Shown here: one piece after another, positions 21,317-33,437 of the stretch | Layout: each line of letters starts with the position of its first letter | Position numbering within the stretch: position 1 is the first letter of the stretch | Source: Entomortierella parvispora | Taxonomy: Eukaryota; Mortierellomycota; Mortierellomycetes; Mortierellales; Mortierellaceae | Assembly (NCBI GenBank): GCA_963573315.1 | Contig: OY752148.1 | Location: 1,293,263-1,357,262, forward strand | Length of the DNA stretch: 64,000 nt | Direction: 5' to 3' | Notes under the pieces: generated by a model | Database searches by the model: none | What the model saw: the letters and a program-made list of their open reading frames with translations, nothing else | What the model was told of the DNA's origin: nothing | Made by a program: the position numbers and the translations under genes

Positions 21317-23250
21317 CTATCGCGAGGACTTCTCATTCTCCTCCACAATCGTAGGTGCAACAGAGATCGTCGAGTCCGCATGGCCAGCCTCGTCGGACAT
21401 CTCCTCCTTGCCCCCTCGAACGTTCTTCTCCTCATCCATCTCCGAGACTTTTGAGGGTTCCTGGCCCGAAAACTCGGGTGGATCTTGATTTGAGGCCAAG
21501 ATGACCGAAATAATCATACCCACTCCAGCGATCACAGCCATCGTGTAGAACGCAGCTGCATAGCCAGACATGAGTTCGCTCCCTGTGGCCCCGGCCTCAG
21601 TGTGAGCATTGGCCATGATGGTCGCAAGGGCAAGACCAATGGGACCTCCAAGCTGCATAGCCACGTTAAAAATGGCACCAACCACACCTTGATCCTCATC
21701 TTTGGCATCGGCAACTGCGTTGACCTGGCAACACATCCACGTGGGCGAGAGACCGAGACAGTTGACAATGAACGCAGGGAAGGCCCAGTGGAAGTAACTA
21801 AAGTGACTCTGCATTCTGCTGAAGAGGATTGCTGATACAGCAATCAAGCACCATCCGATGAGAATGATAAACTTGGTTCGGAGAATGACAAACAATCGTG
21901 TCACCGTGTAGAGACCAAGGACCAACCCACAGCCGTGAACAATGTAACAGCAGGCGGTGATCAGCGGGGAGTACTTCATGACGTTCTGGAAGGTGAGCGA
22001 GGTATAAAAGATCATGGTGTTGTACGTCGCCGTGACGCAGACAATGATGGCCACCGAGGACGCGAACCTGCGGGATCCCCAGATATGGAAGGGCATGATT
22101 GCATACTCTTTCACAACCCGCAGTTCCCAGAAGACAAAGATACCGATGAGCGCAAGACCGACAAGGAAGGCAGGCAAAGTTTTCGCGGATCCCCAGCCAG
22201 AAGTTGTGGACTCTGAGAGATAGTAAACTACCGCAATGATACCGATCATGAACAGAGCAACTCCTCCATAGTCAATTCGACGATCGGCGGGAACAGGGTG
22301 GTTGTGCTGGCTCTTGGAGATGACAAAGAATCCACTAATAGCGAGGGTGGCCGAAATGATGGCTGTCACGTAAAAGATCCAATACCAACCAATGGTGGCG
22401 TCAAAGATGCCTCCGAGAAGAACACCGACAGTTTGACTGGAATACAGAATAATAAAGAGATGCCTGTTAGCCTCACTTTCACAATTGTTGGATACAAAAA
22501 CGAGCTTAGAGCAAAGCAAGGACCTACCCAATACATGCAGCTCCTCCAAACATGGACAAAGCAAACGTACGCTCGGGTCCAAGAGGGTAGGTGGTCGTCA
22601 ACAAAGCCAATGCCGATGGACTGGGGAAAAAAAAGGACAAGACGCGCGTTAGAATGTAGCGAAAGACCTTCATTTCCAGGTGTTACTTTTTAGGGAGGGG
22701 ACTCACATCGTAAAACCCGCTCCAGCGCCTTGGAGACCTCGGGAAATGGACATGAAGATGGGATTCCTTGCGAAACCGCAGACCAATGACCAAATAGCGA
22801 ACCAGGTTGTACCAAGCAAGAAAATACGCCTGTGGCCAAACAAGTCTCCCTAGATAACAGATATGGACATTTTTAATGTTAGTCAAACTTCTGAGAGCGG
22901 CGCGCAACCGTCAGGAGGCAAGGAAATAGGACCGATATGAAAAAAAAGCTTACCATACGACCTCCAACGAGGAGAAAGGCCGAGTATGTCAAAGCGTAAC
23001 TGCTGACGATCCATTGAAGCTGGTTTGGATGATAGCCAACATCACGTAGGATTGAAGGGAGTGCAATTGTCACAGAGGCAATGTTGATGATATCCAGCAT
23101 CTGTGCCATGCAAATCAGCAGAAGCAAGATGCCCTTGGTTTGGTCAAGTCGCCGATACCATGGTAGTGAAGACTTTTTATCCGAGACTGGCAGTGTCCCT
23201 TCAGCTGCATGCATTGAATCTGCGACAGTGGAGACTTCAAAGTCGGCCAT
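21317..23250 (-). CDS. MFS transporter, DHA2-like (drug:H+ antiporter type)
   Basis: Four exons: 23250-22954, 22849-22707, 22620-22528 and 22436-21317, GT-AG introns in phase, 550 aa. The N-terminal ~45 residues are hydrophilic; the first helix begins at about residue 45 (GILLLLICMAQML). Motif A of the major facilitator superfamily is clear between helices 2 and 3 (GGRMGDLFGHRRIFLLG) and a motif-C-like Gly-rich helix follows in exon 4 (QTVGVLLGGIFDATIGWYW). Counting hydrophobic segments gives about 14 helices, as in the DHA2 family. The C-terminal ~60 residues are charged and cytosolic. Likely a plasma or vacuolar membrane proton-coupled exporter; the substrate cannot be told from sequence. 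Confidence 0.93.
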
Positions 23251-25091
23251 TGAGTATGGATGTACTTAGTAATTGAGAGTGGAGGATGACAAGAGTGTGG
23301 ATAATGATAGGGGAGACTAATGGAGCGTGAATAGATTACAAATACAGATGGCGAGCAGAGCAAGAGTCTCTGAGAATGAGGAAGAGGAAATAAAAAAACA
23401 AAGAGAAAAATATCTGACTGATGTGCTCCTTTTAAACAAGTTCCCCAAAGGACCCCTGTACCCGCCTGGTGCCGCGTCAGCACTTGACTTGTCACCCCTA
23501 GCCGCCCTACATCCAATGCCCGCTCTTGCGCGTCGTTGACAGTCACTTCTCCGAAGTTCATGTTCCTTTGGACACTGCGCTCCAGGTGCTTATCAGGTCC
23601 AGGATTGCTGCGCTAAGAATACCGCGAGGTGCTCCTCTCCCCTGCGGCCGACCTTATTTGCAACCCAGCGCACTTGCGCAGACCTAAACTTGCTCTCCGT
23701 TGTCCCCTAATGCCACGTCGAAGGCCAGCAATTGCATCGTCCAAGAGATTGAGCAAGCGACCGTCCACGGTCCAGCGATGCACACGTCCCCCTTGTGTCG
23801 CCATCGGAGCTATCAATTGCTTAACCTAATCTCAGGTCTGCCGCTTGACGTTCTCTTCCCATTGGCCCAATGGCTCGAGGATCGCCCAGCTTATCCAGGA
23901 AAACCCACTCTATTTTCTTCTTTTCTCTGACATTAGTAACAAACATATGTTTTCCCATCCGATTTCAAAGCAAAAGAGAAACTAGCCCGTCTTTCTTCTG
24001 TTTTTGCTTTCAAATTACCAGGTGCACAGAGTATTGGAGTCTCACCCTTCCTTTTGCGCCTTTTGTTCACACCCACCCTTCATCTAAAAAGGAAAATCGT
24101 GGTCGAACAAAGTGACAATAGAACCTTTGATGATAGGAGAACCTCCAAGAGTGCGTCATTTGATTCCTCCCTAGGAGGAACTCGTGTCGACTGGAAGGTA
24201 CCCTTTCGCGCCTCTCTCTCTCGGCCTAGAGGCAGATGGGGGACGCAATTGGTCGTAAGCTGCAGATGTGATGCGAGTCCCTTTACAACACCAAACCTCT
24301 CTCTCCCCTTCGTCTCTGTCGCCTGCCCCTCTTTCACAGATTTTGGGGGCTGTGTTTTCAGCTTCATGCTCACTGCCGCAAAAGGGGCAACGCGTTCTAT
24401 TTGTATCAAACGATTTAGTGGCGCCAAAAATTTGGTGGCACATTGGACGATGAGAGAAGAAAGGATGGCCTTGCGGTATCTCTGTGGCTGCCTGTTAGGC
24501 CAAGTCTGGATCTTCTTTGAGATCTCAGCAAAATTTATTGTCGTTATAGGACTGCCTCAAGACATAGGATCTGACCTTAGTAGGCTAAGGATCGACAATC
24601 ATACACACTCTCCTCTTTCAGTACAGCAAGCGGGGCGGGATCGTAGTTTGTTTCTTTTCTCATTTGGGCGCTAGCAGCGTAACAATTACAACATCCTACT
24701 ACCCCTCCAAGCAAGGGCAAAGTAAGGGCAAAGCGGAGGCAAAGCGAAGGCAAAGCGAAGGCAAAGCGAAGGCAAAGCGAAGATATAGCAAACAAACGGA
24801 ACCCTATAAAAACTTCTATGTAATCCACAATCCTTACACAAATAGACCTGTTTCCTTTATTCTCTTCCTCTTTCATCTTGTTTTCCTGACCCTAATCCCT
24901 GCCTCTGTTTGTCCTTTTAGTCTTTGATCCCGTTCAACCATCGACTTTTAATTCCAGCAAATAACAGGTAGGAATACCACCTTGACAATGTAAGCATCTC
25001 AACTTCACTCAATTGCTTCCACAACATGAATCTCAGTGTTACGGTGAATATAATTTAATTTGGAGTCCTTATTATAAATACAACCCTAGTT
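23251..25091. other. intergenic, no gene seen
   Basis: About 1.8 kb. The first part is the transporter promoter. The longest open frames here lack protein-like composition. A cluster of 11-bp repeats is at 24715-24783. Confidence 0.45.
24715..24783 (+). repeat. six 11-bp tandem repeats (GGCAAAGCGAA)
   Basis: The unit GGCAAAGCGAA is repeated about six times; the first two units diverge (GGCAAAGTAAG, GGCAAAGCGGA) and the last four are identical. Confidence 0.9.
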
Positions 25092-25319
25092 ATGATGAGT
25101 GGAAAAGGCAAGAAACCTCAAAGTGGAGCAAACAATCAGCCTTCAAATGAAAGCTCAAGGCTGCTTGGGTATGTTCCGCCTGCAGCCCCCACTTTTCAGC
25201 AAACTACCCTCAGACAATACGTAGCGACTGCAATCGACAACTCGCGATGTACTTGCACAGCGAATAGCTTGGGACTCTGCACTTTCGTTTGTAAGACTCA
25301 CGGAAAGAACAAGAAATAA
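25092..25319 (+). CDS. candidate small protein, unknown
   Basis: A 75-codon open frame with start codons at 25092 and 25095. The product has a basic Gly/Lys/Asn/Ser-rich N-terminus, a central VPPAAPTFQQ stretch and a Cys-containing C-terminus (CTCTANSLGLC…C). Composition is protein-like, but no family is recognised and no other gene supports it. It could be a real small gene or chance. Confidence 0.3.
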   Translation: MMSGKGKKPQSGANNQPSNESSRLLGYVPPAAPTFQQTTLRQYVATAIDNSRCTCTANSLGLCTFVCKTHGKNKK

Positions 25320-25414
25320 TCGTCACGGCTAGGAGTTCACCTGCAATAAACTTGAGTTAAGTTTACCAGTTTCGAAGAGGAAGAGGACGGGGATAAGGCA
25401 ACGGGTTAGAGAGT

Positions 25415-25960
25415 TCAGGCATCTGGATGTCTTTTACTTTTATTCTTCGAAAATAGGTTCGCAAGTCCTGAAAGAGTGAGGTCTGCTCCGGAGAATTGAG
25501 TCCCAAGTTTTCGAAGGAGTTGTCCTGACGTGGTATCGGCCTCGTGTGGCAGGTTTAGGTCTTCTTTCTGCAGAATCGGTCTGCCAGATTCTGTGAATCT
25601 TTGCCAGAGGTAGCAAAACACAGACGCCTACACAGCATTCAATCGCGCCATTGTAAAGATAGTCACGTTCAACTGGGGAAGGGTCGAGTGGCCCACCATT
25701 GCTGTTCTACGCGTCGGGTATGTCATGGAATATCCAAAGGAAGAGCAGACTTGCTAGAGCCCTAATGTGTTGTCATCACAGGCGTGGTCCCTCTGGCGCT
25801 CACGTCTAAGCTCAGATTTCTCGTCGACGAGAAACTTTCCACATCTCTCAAAGTGCAAACCTTGAATTAAAACTCTGGTCACGTTTTCTTCAGTGGCTTG
25901 GACTTTTTGGTTCCTGGCCTGAGAGCCCTTTAAAAGCTGCGGGAGGGCGAAGTGCAACAT
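25415..25960 (-). other. weak minus-strand coding signal
   Basis: Two minus-strand open stretches, 25960-25754 and about 25590-25415, have fairly protein-like sequence (the second: …KEDLNLPHEADTTSGQLLRKLG…). A plausible intermediate exon near 25690-25640 begins with an ATG, but I could not find consensus splice sites that join all parts in frame. Reported only as a candidate small gene. Confidence 0.2.
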
Positions 25961-26124
25961 ATTTACTTCACTTCTCTGTTGCGCCCACCACTCCGTCGTC
26001 GTCCGCCACCAGCATCTCTTGTATACTCACCGTCGTCAGGACGAACCTACAAAAAGAAAAGACACAAGGACTGGAACCCACCCCCTATCTAGACGACTTT
26101 TTTTTATAGAAAGAGTCTTTCATC

Positions 26125-27371
26125 ATGGAAGATATCCTTCACCAGTGGCCGATGTTGGCTGTTACTTTTTTTTCAATGGTCGAAATCAGCGAGAGTCTTC
26201 TCTTTATTAGACGAGTATCACTCAGGCTCAAAGGTATGGGGGGTCTATGTCTTCCGAGGATTACTTGCTTCGAGCCAGAAAACTAAACCGGTGGTCATTT
26301 GACTCTCTCACACACACTTTTCTTTAGGAGGGCAAGCAGCAACGGCGTTTACGGCATTTTTCCTCTTGTGCCAAGTGTACTGCGTCATCAGTCGATTTCA
26401 ACGTACCGCAGCGACGGTAAACCGGTCCCTACGGGCTACTCAATGGGCGTTCAGAGTGTTTTGTCTGGAATATTTTTTCAAACTCGTCGCCGTGTTAAGC
26501 TATATGGCTCTGACGACCATGAACCCGGAATTCGATAAGGAAAACATGGAGAAGACCCAGGCCAAACTCGCGAACATATCGATCCTCACCAAGCTCATGT
26601 TTTATACCCCTATAATGGTCGGATGGGGTTTGAAGCGGACCCTAAATGAGTTACGAAAGGAAGACAGGGAGGCCATCGAACGACAGCAGCCACAACAGCA
26701 GCAACAGCGGCCATCATCAGCGGATCCAACGGCCATGACTGAAGAGGAAAGGCGGCAATTACTCAGAGTTCGAGCATGGCCCAGGTACCTTGTTGGATAC
26801 GCTACAACCGGGGTTATCTTGGGCAACCTCCACTTTTTTGCTACTTTTCCTTCTGATACTTCGAGTAAGCATTCTTTTTCTCTTACCTTTAGTTCTTGTT
26901 TCCTTTTCCTTGTCGAAAATGCAACGTGATCCTGTGATATGAAAAAGAATATTAATTGTCTATTTTTTTTTTTTTTTTTGTTTCTTTATAGGATGGGATA
27001 TGTTTCTTGTAGTGCTTATGACACTCTTATCGTCGTTTGCAACTTTGGCCAATTATCACATGTCTCTGCCTGGGTGCAGGGTCATTCTCAAAATCACGAT
27101 CGCGGAATTGGTCTTCAGGTACCTCGAGTCTGCCTGGTCTGCATTTTACCAAATGTCTGAAGAACCTCTCACGACAGACCTCATCATGGCCAATGTTATA
27201 CCGGACCTAGTCATAATTTGGGTTGTGAAACAGGTGATCCAGGATTTGGAAGAGAGGGATGCTCGAATAGAAGCATATAATGCACGGGTTACAGCCGCAA
27301 TAGCAGAGAAGGCACGGTTACAGGCGACCTATGAAGAGAGTAGCAGAGGCGGCTCAACGACATTTAGATAG
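26125..27371 (+). CDS. polytopic membrane protein, unknown function
   Basis: Three exons, 26125-26233, 26328-26864 and 26992-27371, in consistent phase with GT-AG introns, 341 aa. The start MEDILHQWPML is the first ATG that opens into exon 2. Hydrophobic helices are visible near residues 10-22, 40-62, 85-105, 130-150, 195-212 and 218-245, separated by a charged loop (KEDREAIERQQPQQQQQ…TEEERRQLL). The C-terminus is an amphipathic helix (VIQDLEERDARIEAYNARV) ending …GGSTTFR. I do not recognise the family. It converges on the COQ8-like gene: only 41 bases separate the two stop codons. Confidence 0.75.
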
Positions 27372-27412
27372 ACAATATATTTACTTTTATTCTACCGTCA
27401 ACGATGGACATT

Positions 27413-29970
27413 CTATCTGCCACGTCCATAATCCAATCCACGACGATCATCCACCCGATCTTCAGAGTACCGGGCTGTGATCTCTCTAAACATCTTTTTG
27501 CACTCTACTCTGGCCCCCAGTTTCGAGCAGAGCAAAAAAGCTCCGGCCAATTTCCTATGCATGGAATAGGTCTCATCTGGTGGGGGTGTGAGTCTGTACT
27601 TGAGCATGGTGGGGATCTGGTCCTTGACTCTTTGGGTAATAGTCTGGTACTGGAAGTCATACACATCCGGGGCCGATGGGTGAAAGGGCTCTGCTAGGGT
27701 CAACAGCGAATTGATATGGGCCGTCTCCATCACCGGCGTCTCCTCCCCTGTCAAGAATCCCAGTTCGCGAGAGTATCGGAGGCAAGCATCGCGGTCTCCA
27801 GAAGCGCCGGCCTGCAGCGTATGGAGATAAAGAGTGGTGAATCTCTTGTCGAATCCTCGAGTAGCGCCAAAGTCCAGTAGCTCCAATTTGTTAGTCTTTG
27901 CATTGTACAAAAAGTTGCTCCAGTTGGGATCCGTTTGCATGTACTGGAACTCGAACAGCTCTCTTAAACAAAGAGCCATGATGTTGGTTCCAATTCTATC
28001 CCTGGCCTCTTGATCACGCAAAACCATGGCATGTTGCATCGTCTCGCCTGTCATCCATTCCATTGTGAGCACCATGGGTCCGCAAGCCTCAGGAACTAGG
28101 CGGGGGACTTGGAAATCCCGGTCATTCTCCAGTAACCGCCCAAACTCTGCAATACACTCTGCCTCCCGAAGATAGTCTGTCTCCCATCCAAGTTCACGCT
28201 GAGCAACCTTGATCGTGTTGTCGAGATACATGCCTCGAGGAAGAAGACTGGACATGACGACAAGTGTCTTTAGGTTGGAGAGATCAGAGTCGATTGAAGC
28301 CGCTACTCCTGGGTATTGAATCTTGACAGCCACTTCCATTCCTGTCGCACGGTGAACGGCGCGGTGAACTTGACCGATGGATGCAGCAGCAATGGGTGTG
28401 ATGTTAAATTCGGAAAATTCCGACTCCCAGTTGGATCCCATTGTCTGGCTCATTACACTCTACATATAAAGACCAGCAAAGAATCGCCTTTACCATCAGT
28501 ACAAAACTCTTGCGGAACTTTCAGAGGCGGATTAAAAGACATTCTCTTACCCTCATTTGTTTTTCGGGCATAAAGTTGGCACTGTTCTGAACTCTCAACA
28601 GAACCTCCTCCAGCTCTGGTGGCAACATCTTGTTGTCTATGTAGTTATTGAGAATAATACTCGAAATCAGAAGGCAATTCAACGGCCACTGACATTTTCT
28701 GTTGTAGATCGAGAAATTGCACATACCTTGGATACTCAGCATCTGTCCCAACTTCAATGCAGCACCTCGCATCCTAGTGAGTTTGTTGACTAGCCGATCC
28801 ATGTTGGCTGGAGTCAAGAATGAAGGTGATTCGCTTGAGGCTGTTCCTCGTCCCACAGAACGTCGCACTGTCTCTGAAATCGCACCCATTCCCAAGGAAG
28901 CAGCAAGTCCTATTAAACAAGTGTTCGTTAATACATGTTGCCTTCTCTAAGAGAAAATCGTTCATGAAGCAGCGGTAATATTTACCTCCATAGTGCAGTA
29001 ACCGACTCACGCGAGAGGTGGGCATTGCTGCTTCAGTCAAGTTTCGTTTAGGCACCTCCACATAGGATTGGTCCATAACCTCCTGTTGAGTCAGCTTTGG
29101 GGAGGCAATCTCGGGCTCTGGTGATGTTTGCGCCGCTTGAGACGTGGACATCGAGGCCTGTGTTGAGGGAGAAGACGTTGGTGCCGCTGACCCTGTAACC
29201 TCGGGCGTAAATAGATCGGCCTCAAATTCCTGTTGATCCAAAATATGCTCTTTCTCGACACTCTGTTCCTCAGTATGTTGCAGCGACTCGTAGACCATCA
29301 TTCTTGGACCTAGTCTCTCCTTTTGTTGCCATGCCGCAAAGCTTGGATCCGCTAGGTTCAATCCGGTAGTATCCTCGGCATGCATTGAGTCCAGCCATTT
29401 AGATTCCCGGCGTAACGTTTGCAATGCGTCTTTGTTGATAGGGACTTCCTTTTTGAGTGGTTTCTGCTGGATCTGATGTGAGGGTGCTGATGACAGAGGC
29501 GACGTTGTGGATTTGACAGGCGTCTCCGGAGTAATGGTTGTGACAGTAGGTCGATGATGACCATGGGCAGCTGGAGTGGCGAGAAAGCTAGGATCCAGCA
29601 GAGAGGGTTCCAACTGAGACTCTGAAGCTTGGTGTTTCTGTCCACTGAGCAACGTTGGCTGGACCGGCGAAGTAGTCAAGGATGGCGTGGACGTAAAGAG
29701 TTGATCAATCCATGATGTCGAAGTTGGCTGGACAAGACTCGACGGTGCTGTTCCTGTCGTGGTCGTGGGCGTGGACGCAACCCCGGTATGTCCAGCAGGG
29801 GATTCGGTGTTAGTAGACGCTGCAGACGGGGCACTACTCTTTTTCTTGAGCAAACTGGATGTGGCAGCATAGGACTTGAGCTGCTGCAACTCGAGGCCGA
29901 GGAACTTTTTGGAGACGCGGACACCGACTGCAGCCAAGGCCTGGACATCAGCGTACCGACGGGCGGACAT
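27413..29970 (-). CDS. ABC1/UbiB atypical kinase, COQ8 family (coenzyme Q biosynthesis)
   Basis: Four exons: 29970-28986, 28909-28727, 28636-28551 and 28459-27413; phases agree, 766 aa. COQ8 proteins are mitochondrial inner-membrane-associated ATPase/kinase-like proteins needed for assembly of the coenzyme Q biosynthetic complex. Seen here: KxGQ motif ALKLGQMLSIQ, Ala-rich loop IAAASIGQVHRA (replacing the Gly-rich loop), VAVKIQYPG with the β3 lysine, a TDPNWSNFLYN catalytic-loop equivalent and ELLDFGATR containing the metal-binding DFG. The first ~330 residues form a long Ser/Thr/Pro/Gln-rich extension ahead of the conserved part, making the protein longer than typical fungal COQ8; its extreme N-terminus (SARRYADVQALAAVGVRVSKK) could serve as a mitochondrial presequence. 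Confidence 0.94.
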
Positions 29971-31351
29971 GTCGAGGAAAATGAACAAGGATTGGAAGAA
30001 GGAAGGAAGGAATTAATGAAGGAAGGAAGGAAGGAATGGGAGTAGAAGTAGAACGATGAGCGCGCGAAGAGGACGACCAGAAAGAAGGCGACCCGAGGAG
30101 GACAGGGAAAGGACACGGACGCAGTGCAGTGCAGTGTGCAAGGGACAGAGGGGGACTAAACGGTCGGAGGGCGAGGGTGGCTTAGCTGCGATCAACAATA
30201 CCAACTGGCAGCGGTATCTCGCATGCATGCCCTGTCTCCCATGCCATCGTATGTTGTCCCCTCCACGGCGATATTCGGAAAGACTCCTTGTGCCACCAGT
30301 CTGTCTCCTCGCTGCTGTCGACACTACTTTTACTATCCCTGCTTCTATTGAATGTTGGTTGATGGTCCTGGCCACGTACTGTTGCAGGCTCGATGAAAAA
30401 CAGTACATTTGATCGTACGTTTGCACTTCAGTTGGATTCATCGAGTCCTATTGATGTTAACCGATGTTCGAGAGTTCTCGTTCAAAGCCCTCATAGTTGC
30501 CTAAGCTGGGATCTCGCCTTGGCCATGAACATCAATCATAGGCTTTAGGTATAATCAACCGTCCTTCAAACCCCCCAGGCCAAGGTGGTCTGAACACCCT
30601 CCTCTTCCTCTTCTCCACATCCTTTCTCTCCTCCTCCTTTCCCTCTTCAACTACTCTCCAAGCACTAGCCAAACCTCAATAACTGCCATTGGCGTACTCT
30701 GGAGGAGAAAGGGGACTCCATAAAAGATAAGTTGTTCCCCTCCAGATTCCCAAAGAACTGCCACCTCGTAATTAACAAAAATGGACAACCCCGCCACGTT
30801 GCCCAAAGTACTAACCCTTGGAATAAAGAACATTGGTAATAATATTTGGCTACTTCAGTGCAACAATCTTGGTCCCCAAAGCAAAAGTAGTGAGAAGACG
30901 GCCACTAGTGAGCGCTGAATGCTGTTACTCGCTTGTGAGTATAATGTACTCCGAGCCTGGCTCTAGTGGCGGTCAGGTTGCGTTCACGCCAAGTCCGGGA
31001 GACAAGTTTGAAATCTCAAGGACGATTGCTGAAAAGTGAATGCAAGCAGCACAATGCAAAGGAGATGAATGCATGCATGCACCCCACTTGAGCGGACCAC
31101 AAAACAGAGAAAGCGACAAATTGCGCCCAATCACGCCCTCCCAGCTGGCAACCGCCGGACGGTGACACGCGCCAACACCTTTATCCCTGAAAACCTTATG
31201 ATATTCTTGTCTTCCCTCCACAGTGCTTCTCTTCATTCCTCTTCTCATTTCCCTTTTTCATCCCCATCTCTCATCCTTTTCTCCTCCCTGCAACATCCCT
31301 GCAACAACCCCCCACTTAACCCCAATCTCAACGCTTATAACATATCACACA
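29971..31351. other. intergenic between divergent genes, no gene seen
   Basis: About 1.4 kb holding the promoters of the COQ8-like gene (minus) and the RAMP4-like gene (plus). GGAA repeats lie at about 30000-30035. No convincing coding sequence. Confidence 0.5.
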
Positions 31352-31694
31352 ATGGCCACCGCAGCATCCCCCGTCATGCGTGCTCGTAACGGTAAGCAAC
31401 CCGGCAACTTTACCCTTTTCTCCTTTTCTCTGTCCTGGTCCAACCCACTCACAAGAACCCATCACTCTCCTCCTTTGAACTCTAGCAAAGTACCAGGCAA
31501 ATGTCACCAAGCGTGGAAACACAAAGGGCGCATCAGACAAGTTATCCCACTCGTCATCTTCCTCAGCATCCAAGAGCAAATCCTCACCCGTGAGTCCGGC
31601 TCTGATCGGTTTCATGGCCGTCCTTCTCTGTGGAGGAGCCATTGTAGAAATCCTTCGACTCTTTGGTGCCGGAGCCCAGACCAACAGCTTTTAA
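31352..31694 (+). CDS. RAMP4/SERP1 (Ysy6-type) ribosome-associated ER membrane protein
   Basis: Two exons, 31352-31391 and 31486-31694 (GT-AG, phase 1), 82 aa. RAMP4/SERP1 proteins are small tail-anchored proteins that associate with the Sec61 translocon and ribosome and protect nascent membrane proteins under ER stress. The diagnostic stretch AKYQANVTKRGNTK follows the splice junction (the mammalian family has a similar NITQRGN motif), then a Ser/Lys linker, then one C-terminal hydrophobic helix (PALIGFMAVLLCGGAIVEIL) and a short lumenal end. The intron just after residue 13 and length fit the family. A GTGAGT sequence inside exon 2 is read as coding (Val-Ser) because the frame stays open. 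Confidence 0.9.
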
Positions 31695-32105
31695 GACAAG
31701 GGGGCTGGAGCAAAAACAAGAGACAACTACTCTTTGTTTTCTGCCAGGAGCAAGAAAGCAAGATATCTATTCAACATTGGTCAGAAGCTGGTTCTTTGCA
31801 ATGAAATGAAATTTGAATATCACATACGCGATGCTCCTTTCTTTTTGCGTCCAATGGGGCCCGATCTAACCTGACCAAAAGCTCAGGGTTGATATATTTG
31901 CAATCCGATACCGTCGACAGGAATCATTGTGCAGGCCCTGATTCGACCTTCTACAGAAGCGACTGGAATGGCGTTCTTGCAATTGAGGTAGATATACCAA
32001 AATAGAAAACAGGACGTTTTATTTCAACTCGAAGAAGATCAAAACGAGGCAACCATTGCAATTGGCTGCTTTAGGGACAACGGGGTATGAAGGAAGAAAG
32101 GCCAT
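31695..32105. other. convergent intergenic spacer
   Basis: About 410 bases between the RAMP4-like stop (plus) and the stop of methyltransferase copy A (minus). It presumably holds both 3' UTRs; no coding sequence seen. Confidence 0.5.
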
Positions 32106-33044
32106 TTACTTGCGACGCCAGACACCGACCTTTTCCTTGCCTTGGCGGGTCACGAATGAAGTGCAGTCGTCGATCAACAAGCAATCAAAGTTGGCATCCA
32201 GGACCGCGTGGTAGGCATCGACGCTGACTGCAAATGGTGGTCCGTCCGTGTGGTCGCCCAAGGGACACATGAGTGTGATGAGAACACCGTCCTTGGTGAT
32301 GAGCTCTCCCATTCGACGACCCCAATCTGGTCTGAGTTCAGGTTGGATCGCACAGAAGAAACTGATTTGTTGGAAGAAGAGTATTAGTTTTGGTCTTGCA
32401 GAGAAACACTTTGGCTTGCTTGTATCATTCTCCTCCCTTACGTGTAATCATAAATGAGCTGGAATCCTCCTGCAGGGATGTCAAACTTGAAAAAGTCCGC
32501 CTCCAGGAACTCGGCATGAGACTCGGGGATATTCTTCTCGGTACGGATCTACAGAGAAAGAGGATTGTGGGAAGGGATACAAATGAGCTGCCAGAGCGGA
32601 TGATCAAAATAACATACGCTCCCAACCTCGTGATGAGGATGAAAGCTTACATCTTTGCATTGCTGCACGGCAATGGGGCTGATATCGAGTCCATAGGCCT
32701 TGCGGTGCTCGTTGCCGAGGTAAAAGACATCAACACCGCGGCCGCAGCCGGGAACGAGGACGTTGCCGGACTTGGGGATCTGGTCTTTGATGGGTTTTTG
32801 TTCAATGACCTCAATCAGAGCTGGGCTGGGTGTAGGTTTATCCCACGGATGAACGCCTCTCTTCCAGAGCTCGTTCCAACCTGTTGTTGTCAAGTAAGGT
32901 TGGTGATTTTTTGTTAGGGGAGGAAACTTGTGAACCGTTTTGCTTTTATGAATAAGATGAATGGAAGGATCATGCGAATGAGAAAGGGGGTTGATGACAC
33001 CTGCCATCGGGTTGCTTGACAATAGACTGATTGGACTCGTCCAT
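32106..33044 (-). CDS. TPMT/thiol-type SAM-dependent methyltransferase, copy A
   Basis: Four exons, 33044-33005, 32880-32651, 32548-32442 and 32361-32106, 210 aa. The TPMT/HOL family transfers a methyl group from S-adenosylmethionine to thiols, halides or similar small nucleophiles. Seen: the family N-terminal motif GWNELWKRGVHPWDK, motif I LVPGCGRGVDVFYL for SAM binding, the acidic YGLDIS end of β2, and IYDYTFFCAIQPELRPDW, the usual β4 region. Intron 1 begins with GC (GCAGGT) rather than GT; only this junction keeps the frame (…PDG/WNELW…). The adjacent copy B is a tandem paralogue. Cytosolic, no targeting signal seen. The exact acceptor substrate cannot be deduced. Confidence 0.93.
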
Positions 33045-33437
33045 GGCGTGGATGAGCCGGTGCTGCGTGGAGATGAGAAAGAGGAGGGAAGGTCTTTATG
33101 AGGGAAAGAAAGAATAGCCTGGAATATTTATGCCGCATGTCCGGCCGGTCTCCCCCACAATTTGCTCCCACGATCCAGGTGTGCCACGCGAAACGCGCAG
33201 CAGAGTTTGCGAGTTCTTCACTCTTCTTCCCGGTTCTCGGATCTGAATGCCCAGAGCAAATACAGCCTCAATGGACATGTCTCTTTGTATTTCTACCTCC
33301 ACGGCCATCCTGATCGATACATCGTCCTTGTAGGCCGTTCAAAAGTGCAAAGTGCTGAAGAGGGGACGAATCTTTAATGGAGACCTCTCATTCTGAGCTA
33401 TCAAAGGCATATAGGAGCAGGCCAGTTTCCGTGGTGT
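33045..33437. other. spacer between methyltransferase copies (promoter of copy A)
   Basis: The 393-base spacer contains the promoter and leader of copy A. Sequence around 33177-33300 (GGTGTGCCACGCGAAA…, GGACATGTCTCTT) resembles the equivalent region upstream of copy B at about 34498-34655, so the duplicated unit includes 5' flanking DNA. Confidence 0.7.

Noticed and set aside
24715-24783. Repeat array resembling a short CRISPR
   Set aside because: Units are contiguous 11-mers without spacers; a simple tandem repeat in a eukaryotic genome.
31570-31600. Second intron in the RAMP4-like gene starting at a GTGAGT
   Set aside because: The frame remains open through it and the hydrophobic helix after it is in frame; removing it would delete part of the anchor.
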